DNA from: Fagopyrum homotropicum
Lineage: Eukaryota > Streptophyta > Magnoliopsida > Caryophyllales > Polygonaceae
NCBI GenBank assembly: GCA_033239125.1
Contig: BSWB01000002.1
Span: 85,680,560-85,744,559, forward strand
Reading direction: 5' to 3'
DNA length: 64,000 bases
Shown: positions 22,358-33,435 of the stretch, piece after piece
Layout: every line of letters begins with the position of its first letter
Numbering within the stretch: position 1 is the first letter of the stretch
The notes under the pieces: generated by a model
Databases searched by the model: none
The model's input: the letters and a program-made list of their open reading frames with translations, nothing else
Told to the model about the DNA's origin: nothing
Program-made: the position numbers and the translations under genes

Positions 22358-24176
22358 TGTTACGCTCAGGATATGTGTGATACGCAATAGGTTTTAAATT
22401 TATACTCGTTATATTTATCCTAACTCCTAGCGAACCCGCAGTGTACGGGACGTTTGTAGTAGGGATAGTATTCCGAGGTCGAACACAAAGACTAAGGTGA
22501 AATCGAGTCAAACAATAGTCATAGATAGTGTGAATCTAGACTAAGATAAGGTGAGGAACAAAGAAAATGGAAAACACAATGTTTTTGGTTGGGTTTTTGT
22601 GGTGATCAAGCAAAGTTCACAAATCAAGCAAGGTAATAAAACAACTAACAACTCAAGCTAGCAAAACGGACAAGTAACACAAAGCACAAAGTATATGATC
22701 AAGAGAGAAAAGTGGATTCTAGAGGTCAAGATTTCCGGTTATGGCATTGGACTCAAGGTTCTAAGGATTCTAAGGACAAAGCTGCGATGTTGGGAAAGGG
22801 TGTTTCTCAAATGGAAGCAATTACCGTGTAAGTCTCTCGCTTCACTAATCCCGCACCAAACTCCTCTTACCGGGTAAGTCTCAAGGAGGTAAAGTTGAGA
22901 ATTCTACACAAACCGGACACTACTGAAGGGGCAAACCTCTCCTTACCGGGTAAGTCTCGGAAAAGTTAAGTCTCAAGCAATAATCCTAGCACACTCAATC
23001 CAATAGCGGCTTATGAGGCTCACTACTACCTAGAGTTCATCATCTTTGGTATCTAAGATCGGAAATCACCGGGTAGGTCTCTTTCCTCACTTAGTTTGCT
23101 AGCCTTAGGTCACCCTAAGCTATATTATGCTCAACAAACACTAGGATTTCAACAATCTAACATCCTAACATACAGATTCATCAATTAAAGAGCAACAGAA
23201 GGAAAAATCGGGTGGATCATAGTAAAAATCCGCCGATTTACCTGAAGAACAGGCCGATTTTTCTGTTTGAGTTAGGTTTCGTGCATACAAATCATCCTAA
23301 ACTAACATATAAGTCCATTCTATCATCACCCAAGCTATAACCATCAATCCATCACTCCAAAATCACAACAAACTAGCCAATAACATGCATTTCAAGATCT
23401 AGAATCATCATACAAGCATACATGGGATCCATAGCAAGAAGATGAAGTAAGGAAATGAAAGCAATGAAACTTAGCTCGATTTGAGTTCAAAACAAGTCTT
23501 TCAACACACCAAATGTAGCTCCAAGTCGGATCTTTCAACCTTCAACAATCTTCTTCACAAAAATCACTCAAATCTCACTATGAAATTGAAATCTACACTA
23601 ATCTCCTTCAAGAACACCCACAAGGGTGTCTTGAAGAGAGCTCCCAATTGGAAGATTCTTTGAGAAGATGCTAGAAGGGTCCAAAGGAAAGAGAAGGATC
23701 CATAAATCAGCCTGCAAGACCACTTATATTCTCCACCAAGAGCAAGGCCGGACAAGAGATCGTGGGACACGTGGCTTAAGCTGTCAAAGGCCCAAAAATC
23801 GACCCAGTAGGAAAAATCGGCCGATTTTCCTGGGTATAGGTCGATTTTCTTCAACAGAAGCATGCTATGATCGTCTAGCCATGAGTTGCTCCATTGCTTG
23901 CACCAACAAGGGTCCTTGTGTCCTTCATTGCTCCAATTATGTTCCTTCAAGGTCTCGGATATGTACCACCATGAGGCTTGACTCTCAAATGTATCGATTA
24001 ATGCCCAAAAGATCCCCGAAATACCTACAAAACCGACAAAAGATCGTGTAGACGTCTTTTCTAGAAATATGCACGAAATGAGTGTAAACGTCGTGAACTA
24101 GTGCCGAAACGTGCATGAATAACGGAGAAAACTATCTAAATGTATGCCTATATTAACGTCATAAATCACGTTATCA
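22358..24176 (-). repeat. 5' LTR of element D (1819 bp)
   Basis: Near-identical to 17513-19330, ending CGTTATCA, followed by the duplication TGTTG. The first palindrome has a base change here (AAATCCGCCGATTT near 23226); the second is intact at 23813-23828. Confidence 0.95.
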
Positions 24177-24433
24177 TGTTGCAAGTTGTTTATAAGCATC
24201 CTCTTGGTGCTTTCAATCTCCATATTGATTGTGTCAAGTTGTAGAAGCATGGTTGATTAGTCTTTTGGATTGGTTCTTGAATTCATTATTCAAGGGTTCT
24301 TCCATAGTTCTATTCGGTTCTTCTTAACCATCTATCCTTTATTTTCGTGCTTATCATTCCTTCATATCTAAGTTTCATTCCATTGTTTCTAGGTTGTTCG
24401 TCTAGATCGTTAAACGGGCTAATCCCCGTATCA
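24177..24433 (+). repeat. 3' LTR of element C, right part
   Basis: Continues the C LTR after D (TGTTGCAAGTTGTTTATAAGC) and ends CCCCGTATCA, followed by CTTTC, the C target duplication. Confidence 0.93.
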
Positions 24434-24663
24434 CTTTCCCTCCTATGTGCGGGTGATCTTTTGTTACCTCCTGTGTGATGGCATTGCTGTTTATACTCGG
24501 CTATGTTGTATTACCTTTTGGATGTACAATTTATACAGTTTTATGTATTTGTTTTTATATATGTCAGTGTCATGTTGTAAGGTCTAGTGAACTTGTTGTC
24601 AGGCTAGGGTCAGGATCCATTGTGAGATCCTAGCCCAATTTGACGCGGATTTGGGATGTTACA
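24434..24663 (+). repeat. 5' LTR of element G, right part (copy 1)
   Basis: Ends GGGATGTTACA at 24663, followed by the primer site. It joins 2873-3162 once C is removed. Confidence 0.8.
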
Positions 24664-24667
24664 AAGT

Positions 24668-24679
24668 TGGTATCAGAGC
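24668..24679 (+). other. Primer binding site of element G (initiator Met-tRNA type)
   Basis: TGGTATCAGAGC lies four bases after the LTR end TTACA. Confidence 0.92.
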
Positions 24680-24758
24680 CTTAGATTGACAACAATGACA
24701 CTTGCTACCTGCAATAAGGTTTGATAGGTAAAATAAACATAACCCACATGGGGTCTGA

Positions 24759-25611
24759 TGATGAGGGACCATCCGAGTTAGCATCTTCGGAGTATGAGGG
24801 AGCTATCACATGTTCCCGAGCTAAGAAGATTGAGCATGAGACTGAGGGCTTGCTGATTTTATTGGCTACAAGTGTTCATAACGAGGCTTGGCTCTTAAGT
24901 AAGCAAGAGAGCAACGACGCCAAAGCACCGGACTCGGCCAGCTCCGCACATGACGCCGCTGCTCCTGCTCCTCAACACGTTTCCAGCACCATTCCATGCC
25001 TCTCATTGAGGAATGAGGCTTTTTAAAGCCTGCTGAGTGATTGAGTGTTTTAAGTAGCCCATTGGGCTTAATTTCCGGATTTTATTGTGTCTTTTGTTTA
25101 AGAGCTGAAAACTATTTAAAGGCTCTTTCTATTACTTTTTAGGTAGATTATTATTGGTGAAAAACACTTGTTTTTAGATTTCATCTTCAATCAAAGGCGA
25201 GTTTTGATTGAAGATTTATTGTGATCAGATTTGGCTTAGTTGTTTCGCGTGTGTCAATTGCTCTCGGGTTCTTGGTGTTCGTGAGATTTCATAAGCATCC
25301 TCCTCGTGTTGTCGATGTTCTAAGTCGGCTGTGTGAGGTTGTAAGGGGCTGAGTTCGTTGCATCGTTCTTGGTGGTTCTTGATCCCGAGATCAAGGGTTT
25401 CCACGTCGTTTGTGTCGGGTTCATCTACATCGTACCTTTCCTTTCATTTCCGTACCTTCGTATTTACTTTAGCGTCTTCTTTTGTTCCCTTTGTTCGCAG
25501 GCCACGCAGCACACGAACAACCCTAGTCGGCTGCGTTAATCTTGCTGTTCTAGCGTCCTTTCCTTCCTTCCGTCGTCTAGATCGAGCCAACGTCGGGTCT
25601 GCCCCGTATCA
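24759..25611 (+). repeat. Solo LTR H (CRM-like, 853 bp), copy 1
   Basis: Runs TGATGAGGGACC...CCCCGTATCA with TCTGA on both sides (24754-24758, 25612-25616) and no internal region, so it is a solo LTR left by LTR-LTR recombination. It belongs to the same subfamily as the LTRs of H' and K. Its start still translates as the Pol tail (ELASSEYEGAITCSRAKKIEHE). ATTTAAAGGCTC near 25112 may be the TATA region. Confidence 0.95.
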
Positions 25612-25746
25612 TCTGACGTTTTCAAAGGTTTTTGGTTTTAAGTATGATTTTGGGTTAGATGTACGAGAAGTTGCCACTCCTGCTATGGATCTCTGTAGTA
25701 TAGATATGTATATATGTATTATGGATTATATATGTGTATGAGTTGA

Positions 25747-25747
<1 letters not shown>

Positions 25748-25776
<29 letters not shown>
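25748..25776. repeat. TA microsatellite in the leader of G, copy 1
   Basis: Pure TA run just upstream of gag. The duplicate at about 43918-43950 is a few units longer. Confidence 0.9.
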
Positions 25777-25784
<8 letters not shown>

Positions 25785-25827
25785 GACCTATATAGAGCCT
25801 CATAAGTTAGGTGTGTATATCCCGCAG

Positions 25828-27190
25828 ATGGCTCGGACTAGAGCTACTGCCGCTATAGGTAGAGGTAGAGGTAGATCACCCCGTCCTCCGGGTGTGGTAG
25901 GTGATGGACCAGTTCCCGCTGCTGATCCACCAGTAGTGGAGGAGATACACGAGGAGGTTGTAGAGAGTGTTTTTCCAGAGATGATGAGTGGTGGATCTAG
26001 GAGACATCACTCACATCGAGCTCAATCTGATGACACTGACCGTGTCTCCATGGGAGGACCGGAGTTCAGAGAGTACCTTCGACGTTTTGAGGAGGACATC
26101 AGGGCTGGCAGACGGGCCCCAAATTGACCAATTCGTGAGGGATATTTTGAGAGATCTCAAGGAGCGACACAAGTGCCAACTACACCTGCACGTGTTGCTG
26201 AGCCAGTTCGAGCTGTGGAGGATATTCGAGGGCCTCGACCAAATGCCTGGTTGAAGGCATTTCACCAGCAAGGAGTGTCACAATTCTCAGGAGAGATTGG
26301 TTTATAGACTGAGGTGTGGATAGGGCATGTAGACTCAGCTTTAGAGAGTATCAAGTGTCTTGAGGACAGACGGATAGAGCTGGTACAATCTCTATTCCGT
26401 GACCTTGCACACCAGTGGTGGAGGACTGTACGGACCAGAGCCACCAATTATGATCACATGAGGAGCATGATTAGGGAGCATTTCTGCCCTGCCTCACTGA
26501 GAAGGGAGAAGTTGCAAGATTTTGTGGAGGCTGGCTTTGAGGACGTGCCTATTGCAAACGTCATCTGCCGCTTCCAAATTGAGTTAGCTTTGCTAGGTCC
26601 AGCTGCACCATCTGAGGACCAGCATATGAATTTCTTCTCTCGTCGTCTGAGGGAGAGCACGCGTTCATACATGGCAGGATTCCATTGCGAGTCCCTAGCT
26701 GACTATCAAGACAGGGCTTTTGCTTATGAGAGGGAGTGAGCCAGCCAAAGGAGAGCTTCTCAGATGGGACGGTCTGAGAAGAGGCAGCGCATTGGGCAGA
26801 CTAGTGGAGTTAGAGGAGCTTCTAGGTCTAGACGAGACCAGAGACGTCAGAGTTACCCCTCGTCTGCACTAACTGCACATAAGGGACGACAATGTTACAA
26901 CTGTGGTGACCTTGGCCATCTGAGGCCAGATTGTCCCAAACCAGTTGTGACTTACTTTACCTGTGGTAGACCAGGCCACAGAGCTGCCTTTTGTAGGCAA
27001 GGTGGATTTGCATCTCAACAGGGTTCTTCCCCTGCCAGTGTAGTAGGAGGTGATCAGAGGACACCTTAGCAGCAAACACAAGGACATCAGAGAGTCCCAG
27101 AGCGTCCATCTACTCAGTGTTTTGCTCTAGGACTGAGTAGAGGAAGAGTTAGAGATGTTGGCACTAGTGATGCCAGAGGAGCCCGAGGGC
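25828..27190 (+). pseudogene. gag: Gag of element G, copy 1, with nonsense codons
   Basis: Starts MARTRATAAIGRGRGRSPRPPG at 25828. The N-terminus is basic and Gly/Arg-rich, followed by the retrotransposon Gag core (NAWLKAFHQQG, then SLFRDLAHQWWRTV, MIREHFCP) and a zinc knuckle CYNCGDLGHLRPDC with a second, partly altered one (CGRPGHRAAFC). Stops in the same frame are at 26125-26127 (TGA; TTA in copy 2), 26305-26307 (TAG, shared), 26737-26739 (TGA; CGA in copy 2) and 27067-27069 (TAG, shared). No frameshift is needed between these pieces, so it is a single Gag-Pol frame spoiled mostly by point changes. Confidence 0.9.
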
Positions 27191-30100
27191 GAGCTTTTGA
27201 GTTGAGGAGTTTAGAGGATCCACATGCACCGGCTTCTACAGGTACCATTTTGCTTCATGGTTTACTTGTTAGAGTTTTGTTTGATACTGGTGCTACGCAT
27301 TCATTTATTTCTGATACATGTGTTGAGCGTTTGAGTTTAGCTGTCATAGAGGGGATAACCTTTACTATAGGGTTACCTGATGGTAGTCGGGTTAGAGGTA
27401 TCCGCGAGATACGTAGTGATTCCCTTCGTTTAGGGACTCGTGATTTACTTGTTAACTTCTTAGTCATGCCATTGATGCATGAAGAAGTCATATTAGGTAT
27501 GGATTGGATACGTAGACACCGTGCGGTTTTGGATGTTGGTAGACGGACTGTTACAGTCTCTACCGAGGTTGGTCATATTGAGGTCTTCCGAGGTTGGGAA
27601 CTTGGGAAGACATGTTCTGTTATCAGTGCCGTACGAGCAGCTAGACTGATTGCACAAGGATGTGATGCCTTCTGGTGCTATGCCATGAAGGATGGAGAGA
27701 GTCCAGCTTTGGAGGACATTCCAATGGTGTGCGAGTTTGCAGACGTATTTGCTAAGCCGTCGAGCTTGCCGCCTCAGAGGAGTGTGGACTTCAACATAGA
27801 GTTAGAGCTTGGTACGAGACCCATCTCGAAGGCCCCATACCGTATGGCACCTGTCGAGATGTTGGAGCTGAAGAAGAAACTCGAGGAGTTGGCTGATAAG
27901 GGCTTTATACGCCCTAGTGTTTCACCGTGGGGTGCACATGTCCTCTTCGTGCGGAAGAAGGACGGATCTTTGAGATTATGCATTGATTACAAAGAGCTAA
28001 ACAAGGTGACCATCAATAAAAGGTATCCATTGCCTCGTATTGATGATCTACTTGATCAGCTTCAGGGAGCTACAGTTTTCTCCCGAATTGACTTACGCTC
28101 AGGATATCACCAGCTGAGGGTGATAGAGCATGATGTACACAGGACGGTATTTTGTACCCGTTATTGAAACTATGAGTTTGTAGTGATGCTATTTAGGCTG
28201 ACGAATGCCCTAGTAATCTGTATGGAGTTGATGAACAATATCTTCATTGACTTTCTAGATCAGTTTGTGGTAGTCTTTATTGATGATATTCTGGTATACT
28301 CTCGTAACAGAGAGGAGCATGCCGGTTATCTGAGGATGGTTTTGCAGATTTTGAGGGATAGAGAGTTGTATGCCAAGATCTCTAAGTGCAAGTTCTGGAT
28401 GTCTGAGGTTGCTTTCCTTGGACACATCATCTCCGTAGATGAGATTATGGTTGACCCGGCGAAGATTGAGTCTGTTGCGGCTTGGACAACACCGACGAAC
28501 GTTAAGGAAGTGTGTAGCTTTCTTGGCCTAGCCGGTTATTATAGACACTTCGTGGAGGGATTTTCTGTGATTGCCCGTCCACTGACGAGTCTTCTGAGGA
28601 AGACCACCAGGTTTGTGTGGACCGACCAGTGTGCCCAGAGTTTTGAGTAGTTGAAGAGGCGTTTGACTTCTGCTCCTGTCGTGGCACAACTAGAGGGTTC
28701 TGATGATTTTGTGGTCTACAATGATGCATTCAAGCTAGGCTTGAGATGTGTGTTGATGCAGAGAGGCAGAGTGATTGCTTATGCGTCTAGACAGCTGGAG
28801 ACATACGAGGAGAACTACCAGACTCATGATTTGGAGTTGGAAGCGGTAGTTCATGCTTTGAAGATCTAGAGACATTACCTGTATGGTGCTACATGTAAGA
28901 TCTTCACAAACCATAAGAGTGAAGTATATTTTCACGCTGTGGGAGTTGAATAACCGCCAACGTTGATGGCTTGAGTTGATCAAGGACTTTGACCTTGAGA
29001 TTTTGTATCATATTGGAAAGGCGAATGTTGTAGCTGACGCCTTGAGCAGGAAGACGCCTCGAGAGAAGGCGATTGCCAAATTGACAATTCAGCCTCAGCT
29101 TAAGAGGGATCTAGCTTGGCTAGAGTTGGACATCCAATTTCCTGATGAGGATGCCCAGCTATATGCTTTAGAGGTTTTACCTGGTATGTTGGATGAATTC
29201 CAGCAGAAGCAGGAGACTTGCCCGACCTTGACGAGGATTAGAGAGAAGATGTCTCGTGGAGAGGATCCACAGTTTATAGTTGGAGCTGATGGAGTGATGA
29301 GGCGACATGATCGCATCTGTGTTCCTACTGATGTAGAGTTGAGACAGAAGATCTTATAGGAGGCTCACTGTACACCTTACTTTGTACATCCAGGTACGAG
29401 TAAGATGTACCATGATGTGAGACGTACATATTGGTGGGGAGGGCTGAAGCCCGATGTAGCCAAATTTGTGGCTCAGTGTGCGACTTGTCAGCAGGTCAAG
29501 ATCGAGCATTGTAGACCTGGAGGTAAGCTTCATCCACTACCAGTACCGCAGTGGAAATGGGAGGACATCTCCATGTACTTTGTGACCGGATTGAGGACCA
29601 GTAGGAGCTTTGATGTTATCCGGGTGATTGTAGATAGGTTGACGAAGACGGCACGTTTCATTCCCATCAGAGAGACATGGCCGGTGAGTAGATAGGTTGA
29701 GGAGTACACTAGACAGATAGTGAGACTCCATGGTGTACCGAGGACGATCGTCTTTGATCGAGATGGACGGTTTACCTCGAGATTTTGGCAGCAGATTCAG
29801 ACTGCTTTGGGAACGAGTCTACACTTCAGGACTGCGTTTCACCCCCAAACCGATGGTCAGTCTGAGAGGACCATCCAGACCCTAGAGGAAATGTTGCGAG
29901 CCTGTGTGTTGGATTGGGGACAAGGATGGTCTAATTACCTCCCACTCGTTGAGTTCTCATACAACAACTGACATGCATCTATTGGGATGGCTCCTCATGA
30001 GGCACTGTATTGACGTAGGTGCCGTACACCTTTATGCTTGAATGAGCCTAGTAGTATCAGTGGGATAGCGTCAGAGCAGATTCAGGATGATATGGCTCGA

Positions 30101-30634
30101 GTAGCGTTGATTAGAGAGAGGATGCTGGCTGTACAGAGTCACCAAAAGTCATATGCAAACAAGAGGCGTTGACCTCTAGAGTTCAAGGTAGGAGTTCATG
30201 TCTGGTTGAGAGTATCTCCGGCACGTAGCGTCATACGTTTTGACATAAAGGGGAAGTTGAGTCCCCGATATGTCGGTCCTTTTGAGATACTGGATAGAGT
30301 TGGGAGGGCAGCCTACAGATTAGCTTTGCCTCTAAGATTAGAGGGTGTTCACCCTGTGTTCCATGTGTCTCAGCTGAGAGAGTACATACTAGATTCGAGG
30401 CACATTGTGAGTTATGATGATTTGGTGGTGGAGCCGGACCACACCTTTGTTGAGCATCCTATTGCTGTCATAGAGCGAGGTGTGAGACGCCTGGGTTCGA
30501 AGGACATTCCTATGACGAGGATACAGTGGTCTAGACGTGGACCTGAGGAGGCTACTTGGGAGACCGAGGATAGTATCCAGAGGAACTATTCAGAGTTTTA
30601 TGCCGAGATAGATGCACCTAGGGTCGATGAGTAG
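27191..30634 (+). pseudogene. pol: Pol of element G, copy 1 (protease, RT, RNase H, integrase, chromodomain)
   Basis: Domains in order: retropepsin RVLFDTGATHSFIS near 27265-27312 (normal DTG site), RT (DLRSGYHQL; FIDDILVYS near 28275-28305), RNase H with ASRQLETYEENY and VVADALSRK, integrase (CATCQQVK; altered SMYFVTGL where a catalytic Asp is expected; HPQTDGQSERTIQTLEEML) and a chromodomain-like end (PMTRIQWSRRGPEEATWETEDSI). Stops at 28165-28167 (TGA), 28648-28650 (TAG), 28867-28869 (TAG), 29357-29359 (TAG), 29693-29695 and others; a frameshift near 28920 is shared with copy 2. The Asp to Tyr change in integrase is also shared. Long inactive. Confidence 0.92.
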
Positions 30635-30974
30635 ATCTTAGTGCTATCTTGGTGAGTATGTGATTATATGCTTATGTGCGTATATTCCTTGATGTGCCTA
30701 TTCCATGCTAGCTATGATATGTTTTATGATCTTATTAGATCTTGCGATGCTAGCCTGATGTATGTTATAGCTGGAGATGATTATCCCCTCCTTGCTATTT
30801 GAGTATGATATATGTTTATAGCTGGAGATGGTTCTTTCCTCCATGCTATATGAGTTGATTAAGATTCAGCTGGAGATGGTTCTTTCCTCCATGCTACTTT
30901 GATGGACATAGTTTCAGTGGAGATGTTATTCCTCCATGCGATGTATATGATTATGTTTCGCTAGAGATGTGCTT
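30635..30974 (+). repeat. Post-pol region of G with about 48-bp tandem repeats, probable start of 3' LTR (copy 1)
   Basis: Four to five imperfect units of the form AGCTGGAGATGGTTCTTTCCTCCATGC (given in part) follow each other from about 30768 until H' is inserted at 30975. The exact LTR start is not clear; TGAGTATGTG near 30651 or TGTGATTATATG near 30658 are candidates. Confidence 0.6.
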
Positions 30975-31818
30975 TGATACGTGGATGACCCGACGTTGGC
31001 TCGATCTAGACGACGGAAGGAGGAAACGACGCAGAAAGACAAGATCAAGGCAGCCGACTAGGGTTGTTCGTGTGTTGCGTGACCTGCAAACAAAGGGAAC
31101 AAGGAAGACGCTAAACTGAATACGAAGGTACGGAAATTAAAGGAAAGGTACGATGTAGATGAACCCGACACAAACAATGTGGAAACCCTTGACCTCGGGA
31201 TCAAGAACCACTAAGAACGATGCAACGAACTAAGCCCCTTACAACCCCACACAATCGACTTAGGACATCGACAACACGAGGAGGATGCTTATGGAATCTC
31301 ACGAACACCAAGAACCCGAGAGCAATTGACACACGCGAAACAACTAAGCCAAATCTGATCACAATAACTCTTCAATCAAAACTCGCCTTTGATTGAAGAT
31401 GAAGTCTAAAAACAAGTGTTTTTCACCAAAATATAATCTGCCTAAAAAGTAATGAAAAGAGCCTTTAAATAGTTTCAGCTCTTAAACAAAAGACATAATA
31501 AAAATCTGGAAAATAAGCCCAATGGGCTACTTAAAAACACAATCACTAAGCAGGCCTTAAAAAGCCTCATTCCTCAATGAGAGGCATGGAACGGTGCTGA
31601 AGGCGTGGTGAGGAGCAGTAGCGTCATGTGCGGGGCTGGCCGAGTCCTGTGCTTTGGTGTCGTTGCTCTCTTGCTTACTTAGGAGCCAAGCCTCGTTATG
31701 AACACTTTTAGCTAATAAATTCAGTAAGCCCTCGGTCTCATGCTCAATCTTCTTAGCTAGGGAATGTGTGATAGGTCCCTCAAACTCCGGAGATGCTAGC
31801 TCGGATGGTCCCTCATCA
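30975..31818 (-). repeat. 3' LTR of element H' (CRM-like, 844 bp), copy 1
   Basis: Plus strand TGATACGTGG...CCTCATCA, the reverse of solo LTR H and the LTR of K. It sits in the G 3' region and is followed at 31819 by a polypurine tract and pol end. Pol runs into it (stop at 31557). Confidence 0.92.
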
Positions 31819-32080
31819 TTCCCCCTCTCTTGGGAAGGATTCGTCCACGAATCTTCAAGCTCTACATCCATAGGTGGGAACGGATTGAGGTCTCTAACAT
31901 TGAAGGTCGGACTGACCCCGAATTCCTCTAGAAGATCCAATACATAAGCGTTGTCACCGGCTTTGTGAAGCACCTTGAAAGGACCGGTACCCCTAGGTGA
32001 TAGCTTGGACTTTCAAAGCTCTTGGAAACGCTCCTTCCTAAGATGTAACCACACGAGATCTCCGGGCTTAAACAACAACT
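31557..32080 (-). pseudogene. pol: Pol C-terminus of element H', copy 1
   Basis: Minus-strand frame with the integrase C-terminal domain (HKAGDNAYVLDLLEEFG, FNVRDLNPFPPM), then SQERGNDEGPSELAS across the polypurine tract and LTR start, ending in a tail encoded by the LTR (KKIEHETEGLL to LSLRNEAF, stop at 31557). A TGA just upstream (near 32013-32016) interrupts the frame in both duplicated copies; a CGA to TGA change would explain it. The upstream part is cut by solo LTR J at 32086 and continues at 33202. This shows that the H subfamily, like B and C, encodes the Pol end inside the LTR. Confidence 0.85.
31819..31831 (-). other. Polypurine tract of element H', copy 1
   Basis: Minus strand AAGAGAGGGGGAA directly before LTR start TGATGAGGG. 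The second copy is at 59271-59283. Confidence 0.8.
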
Positions 32081-32085
32081 TCCTC

Positions 32086-33196
32086 TGATGTAGGACCATC
32101 ACATGGAAGATATCAAGGTCCCATTACTAGAGCAAGAGCTAAGGAGATCCAAGAAGTTACGTCAAGGGAAGTGCTATTGCTTGACACAATGCGTGAACCA
32201 TTTAATTTCCGTACATCATGTGTTAATCTTTTGGTGAATGTAGGAGCAAGCGAACCAAGCGAGGAGACCATGCCGACGTGCTCACTTCCCATGCAGCTCG
32301 AGGAGACCATGCAGGCTGTTGCTCACGTCCCATGCAGCCCAAGAGGGGAGGTTGTTGCTCACGTCCAATGCAGCCCAAGAGGAGAGGCTGTTGCTCACGT
32401 CCATTGCAGCCCAAGAGGGGAGGCAGCTGCTCACGTCCAAGGCAGCCCAAGAGGATAGCAAGCTGCTCACGTTCAAGGAGGCCCAAAGAGAGTAATCAAC
32501 TTCCTCATTCGGATCATCATTTGGGCTCTTAAAACACATCCAAATCACTCATGGATCTGTTGAACAAAATAGCCCATTCGGATAGTCCATTTGGCTCTTA
32601 AAATCGTCCAACTCACTCCAAGGAGTTGTTTGAATAAATCAGCCTACTTTCATGCTGAATTAGTTGTTTGTTAAGTTGTTAGCTACATTAGAGGAAGCTC
32701 TCTTATTACCACCTTCCCACTAATGTTTTAGTTTTCTTTTCTTTATTTTTGTCTAGATAAAAGCGTCTATATATATAGCCTCTTTAGCTGCTGATTAGTT
32801 ACGTTAATTTCATTGCTTAGAATTACATTTGTAATCATTCACAAAATCAATCAAAGAACAAGAGAGTTTTTGGTTGGCATTGCTGTTGTTTGCTTGGCTG
32901 AGCTTGCACGTGTCAACCGCCTTCGGATTGGTGCTTCGAGCCTTCACGAGTCCCTCTTTGTGCTAGTCCAGCCGGAGCTAGTGTAAAGTTGTATTGGAGA
33001 CGGGTCTAGGGCATTCACGAAGTGGGGTTTTGGCTCTTCAGCCTTGGTTCCTTTCGTTGACTCTCTTTGGTTCTTCTCTACACCTTCTTGCGTCCATTCA
33101 TCATCCACGTTTCATTCCGCATCTGGATTCGCTTCATTCAGCCGGATTCAGGATCATTGTACCTAGATCGACTCATTCACGGATAATACCGTATCA
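32086..33196 (+). repeat. Solo LTR J (B subfamily, 1111 bp), copy 1
   Basis: Runs TGATGTAGGACC...ACCGTATCA between TCCTC repeats (32081-32085, 33197-33201), inserted in the integrase C-terminal region of H'. It contains the 36-bp coding repeats (about 32290-32490) and a TATATATATA box near 32768-32778. Confidence 0.95.
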
Positions 33197-33201
33197 TCCT
33201 C

Positions 33202-33435
33202 TCTCCCTTGTTTGCCTTAGCTGCGGTCCGAGCTGCTTTCTCCTCCAAGCACAGCCGTGTCTTGTCATGTAATCCCCTAATGTACTCAACCTGTTTACCT
33301 GCATTGAAATCTACTCGCTCCTTTGAAGGTAACGGCATAAGATCAAAAGGGGTTAAGGGATTCAAACCATACACACACTTAAGTAGAATAGTTTAGAGTT
33401 GGACCTTTCAATTTCTCACTAAAGAAGGCGATCGG
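33202..33435 (-). pseudogene. pol: Integrase and RNase H pieces of H', copy 1, joined by a deletion
   Basis: On the minus strand, 33383-33435 encodes part of RNase H (IAFFSEKLKGPTLNYST) and is joined directly to integrase sequence (YGLNPLTPFDLMPLPSKERVDF) at 33382. The rest of RNase H and most of integrase are lost. The duplicated copy (60654-61342) keeps the integrase core, so the deletion is private to copy 1. Element K begins at 33436. Confidence 0.88.

Larger units (their letters stand above)
17513..24176 (-). mobile_element. Element D, non-autonomous Athila-derived retrotransposon (6664 bp)
   Basis: Two LTRs of 1818 and 1819 bp (TG...CA) enclose about 3 kb and are flanked by TGTTG (17508-17512, 24177-24181). 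On the minus strand, the Asp-tRNA type primer site lies next to 22358 and the polypurine tract next to 19330. Inside there is only a gag N-terminal remnant and a long non-coding 3' part similar to that of E; protease, RT, RNase H and integrase are all missing. It therefore looks like a large derivative element mobilised by proteins of a relative. Four mismatches in the first about 310 bp of the LTRs I compared suggest a fairly young insertion. Confidence 0.92.
3163..24433 (+). mobile_element. Element C, CRM-like Ty3/gypsy retrotransposon containing nested elements B and D
   Basis: C starts TGATGAAGG at 3163 and ends CCCCGTATCA at 24433, flanked on both sides by CTTTC (3158-3162, 24434-24438). 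Its parts in order are: 5' LTR piece (3163-3319), inserted B, rest of 5' LTR (10436-11032), primer site, leader, broken gag-pol (12126-17201), polypurine tract, 3' LTR 17012-17512, inserted D, rest of 3' LTR (24182-24433). The matching 5-bp duplication across 21 kb confirms the nesting order. Without B and D the element is about 7.5 kb. Confidence 0.92.
24434..30974 (+). mobile_element. Element G, Tekay/Del-type chromovirus, copy 1
   Basis: LTR end, canonical Met-tRNA primer site, inserted solo LTR H, gag (MARTRATAAIGRGRG), CCHC, retropepsin, RT, RNase H, integrase and a chromodomain-like C-terminus, then the start of a 3' LTR region with tandem repeats cut by H'. The chromodomain-like end and Gag start fit the Tekay/Del clade. 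Many stop codons and one frameshift make it an old, dead copy. Its LTR start lies at or left of 2873. Confidence 0.88.
24434..33382 (+). repeat. Segmental duplication, copy 1 (8949 bp)
   Basis: Contains the G LTR end, solo LTR H, G gag-pol, H' LTR and pol end, solo LTR J and an integrase piece. It matches 42604-49863 plus 59140-60834 (8955 bp) in the same order and orientation, including target duplications TCTGA and TCCTC. In one 300-bp stretch compared by eye (27241-27540 with 45415-45714) I count five mismatches. Confidence 0.95.

Noticed and set aside
24668..24679. tRNA-like words (TGGTATCAGAGC and TGGCGCCGTTGCCGGGGA)
   Set aside because: They are primer binding sites complementary to tRNA 3' ends, not tRNA genes; no cloverleaf around them.
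25358..25741. 127- and 130-codon plus frames in solo LTR H and its flank (also 43519-43911)
   Set aside because: They cross the LTR boundary into the G leader; chance frames.
32288..32490. Regular short repeats in solo LTR J considered as a CRISPR array
   Set aside because: Contiguous 36-bp units without unique spacers, coding origin, plant context.
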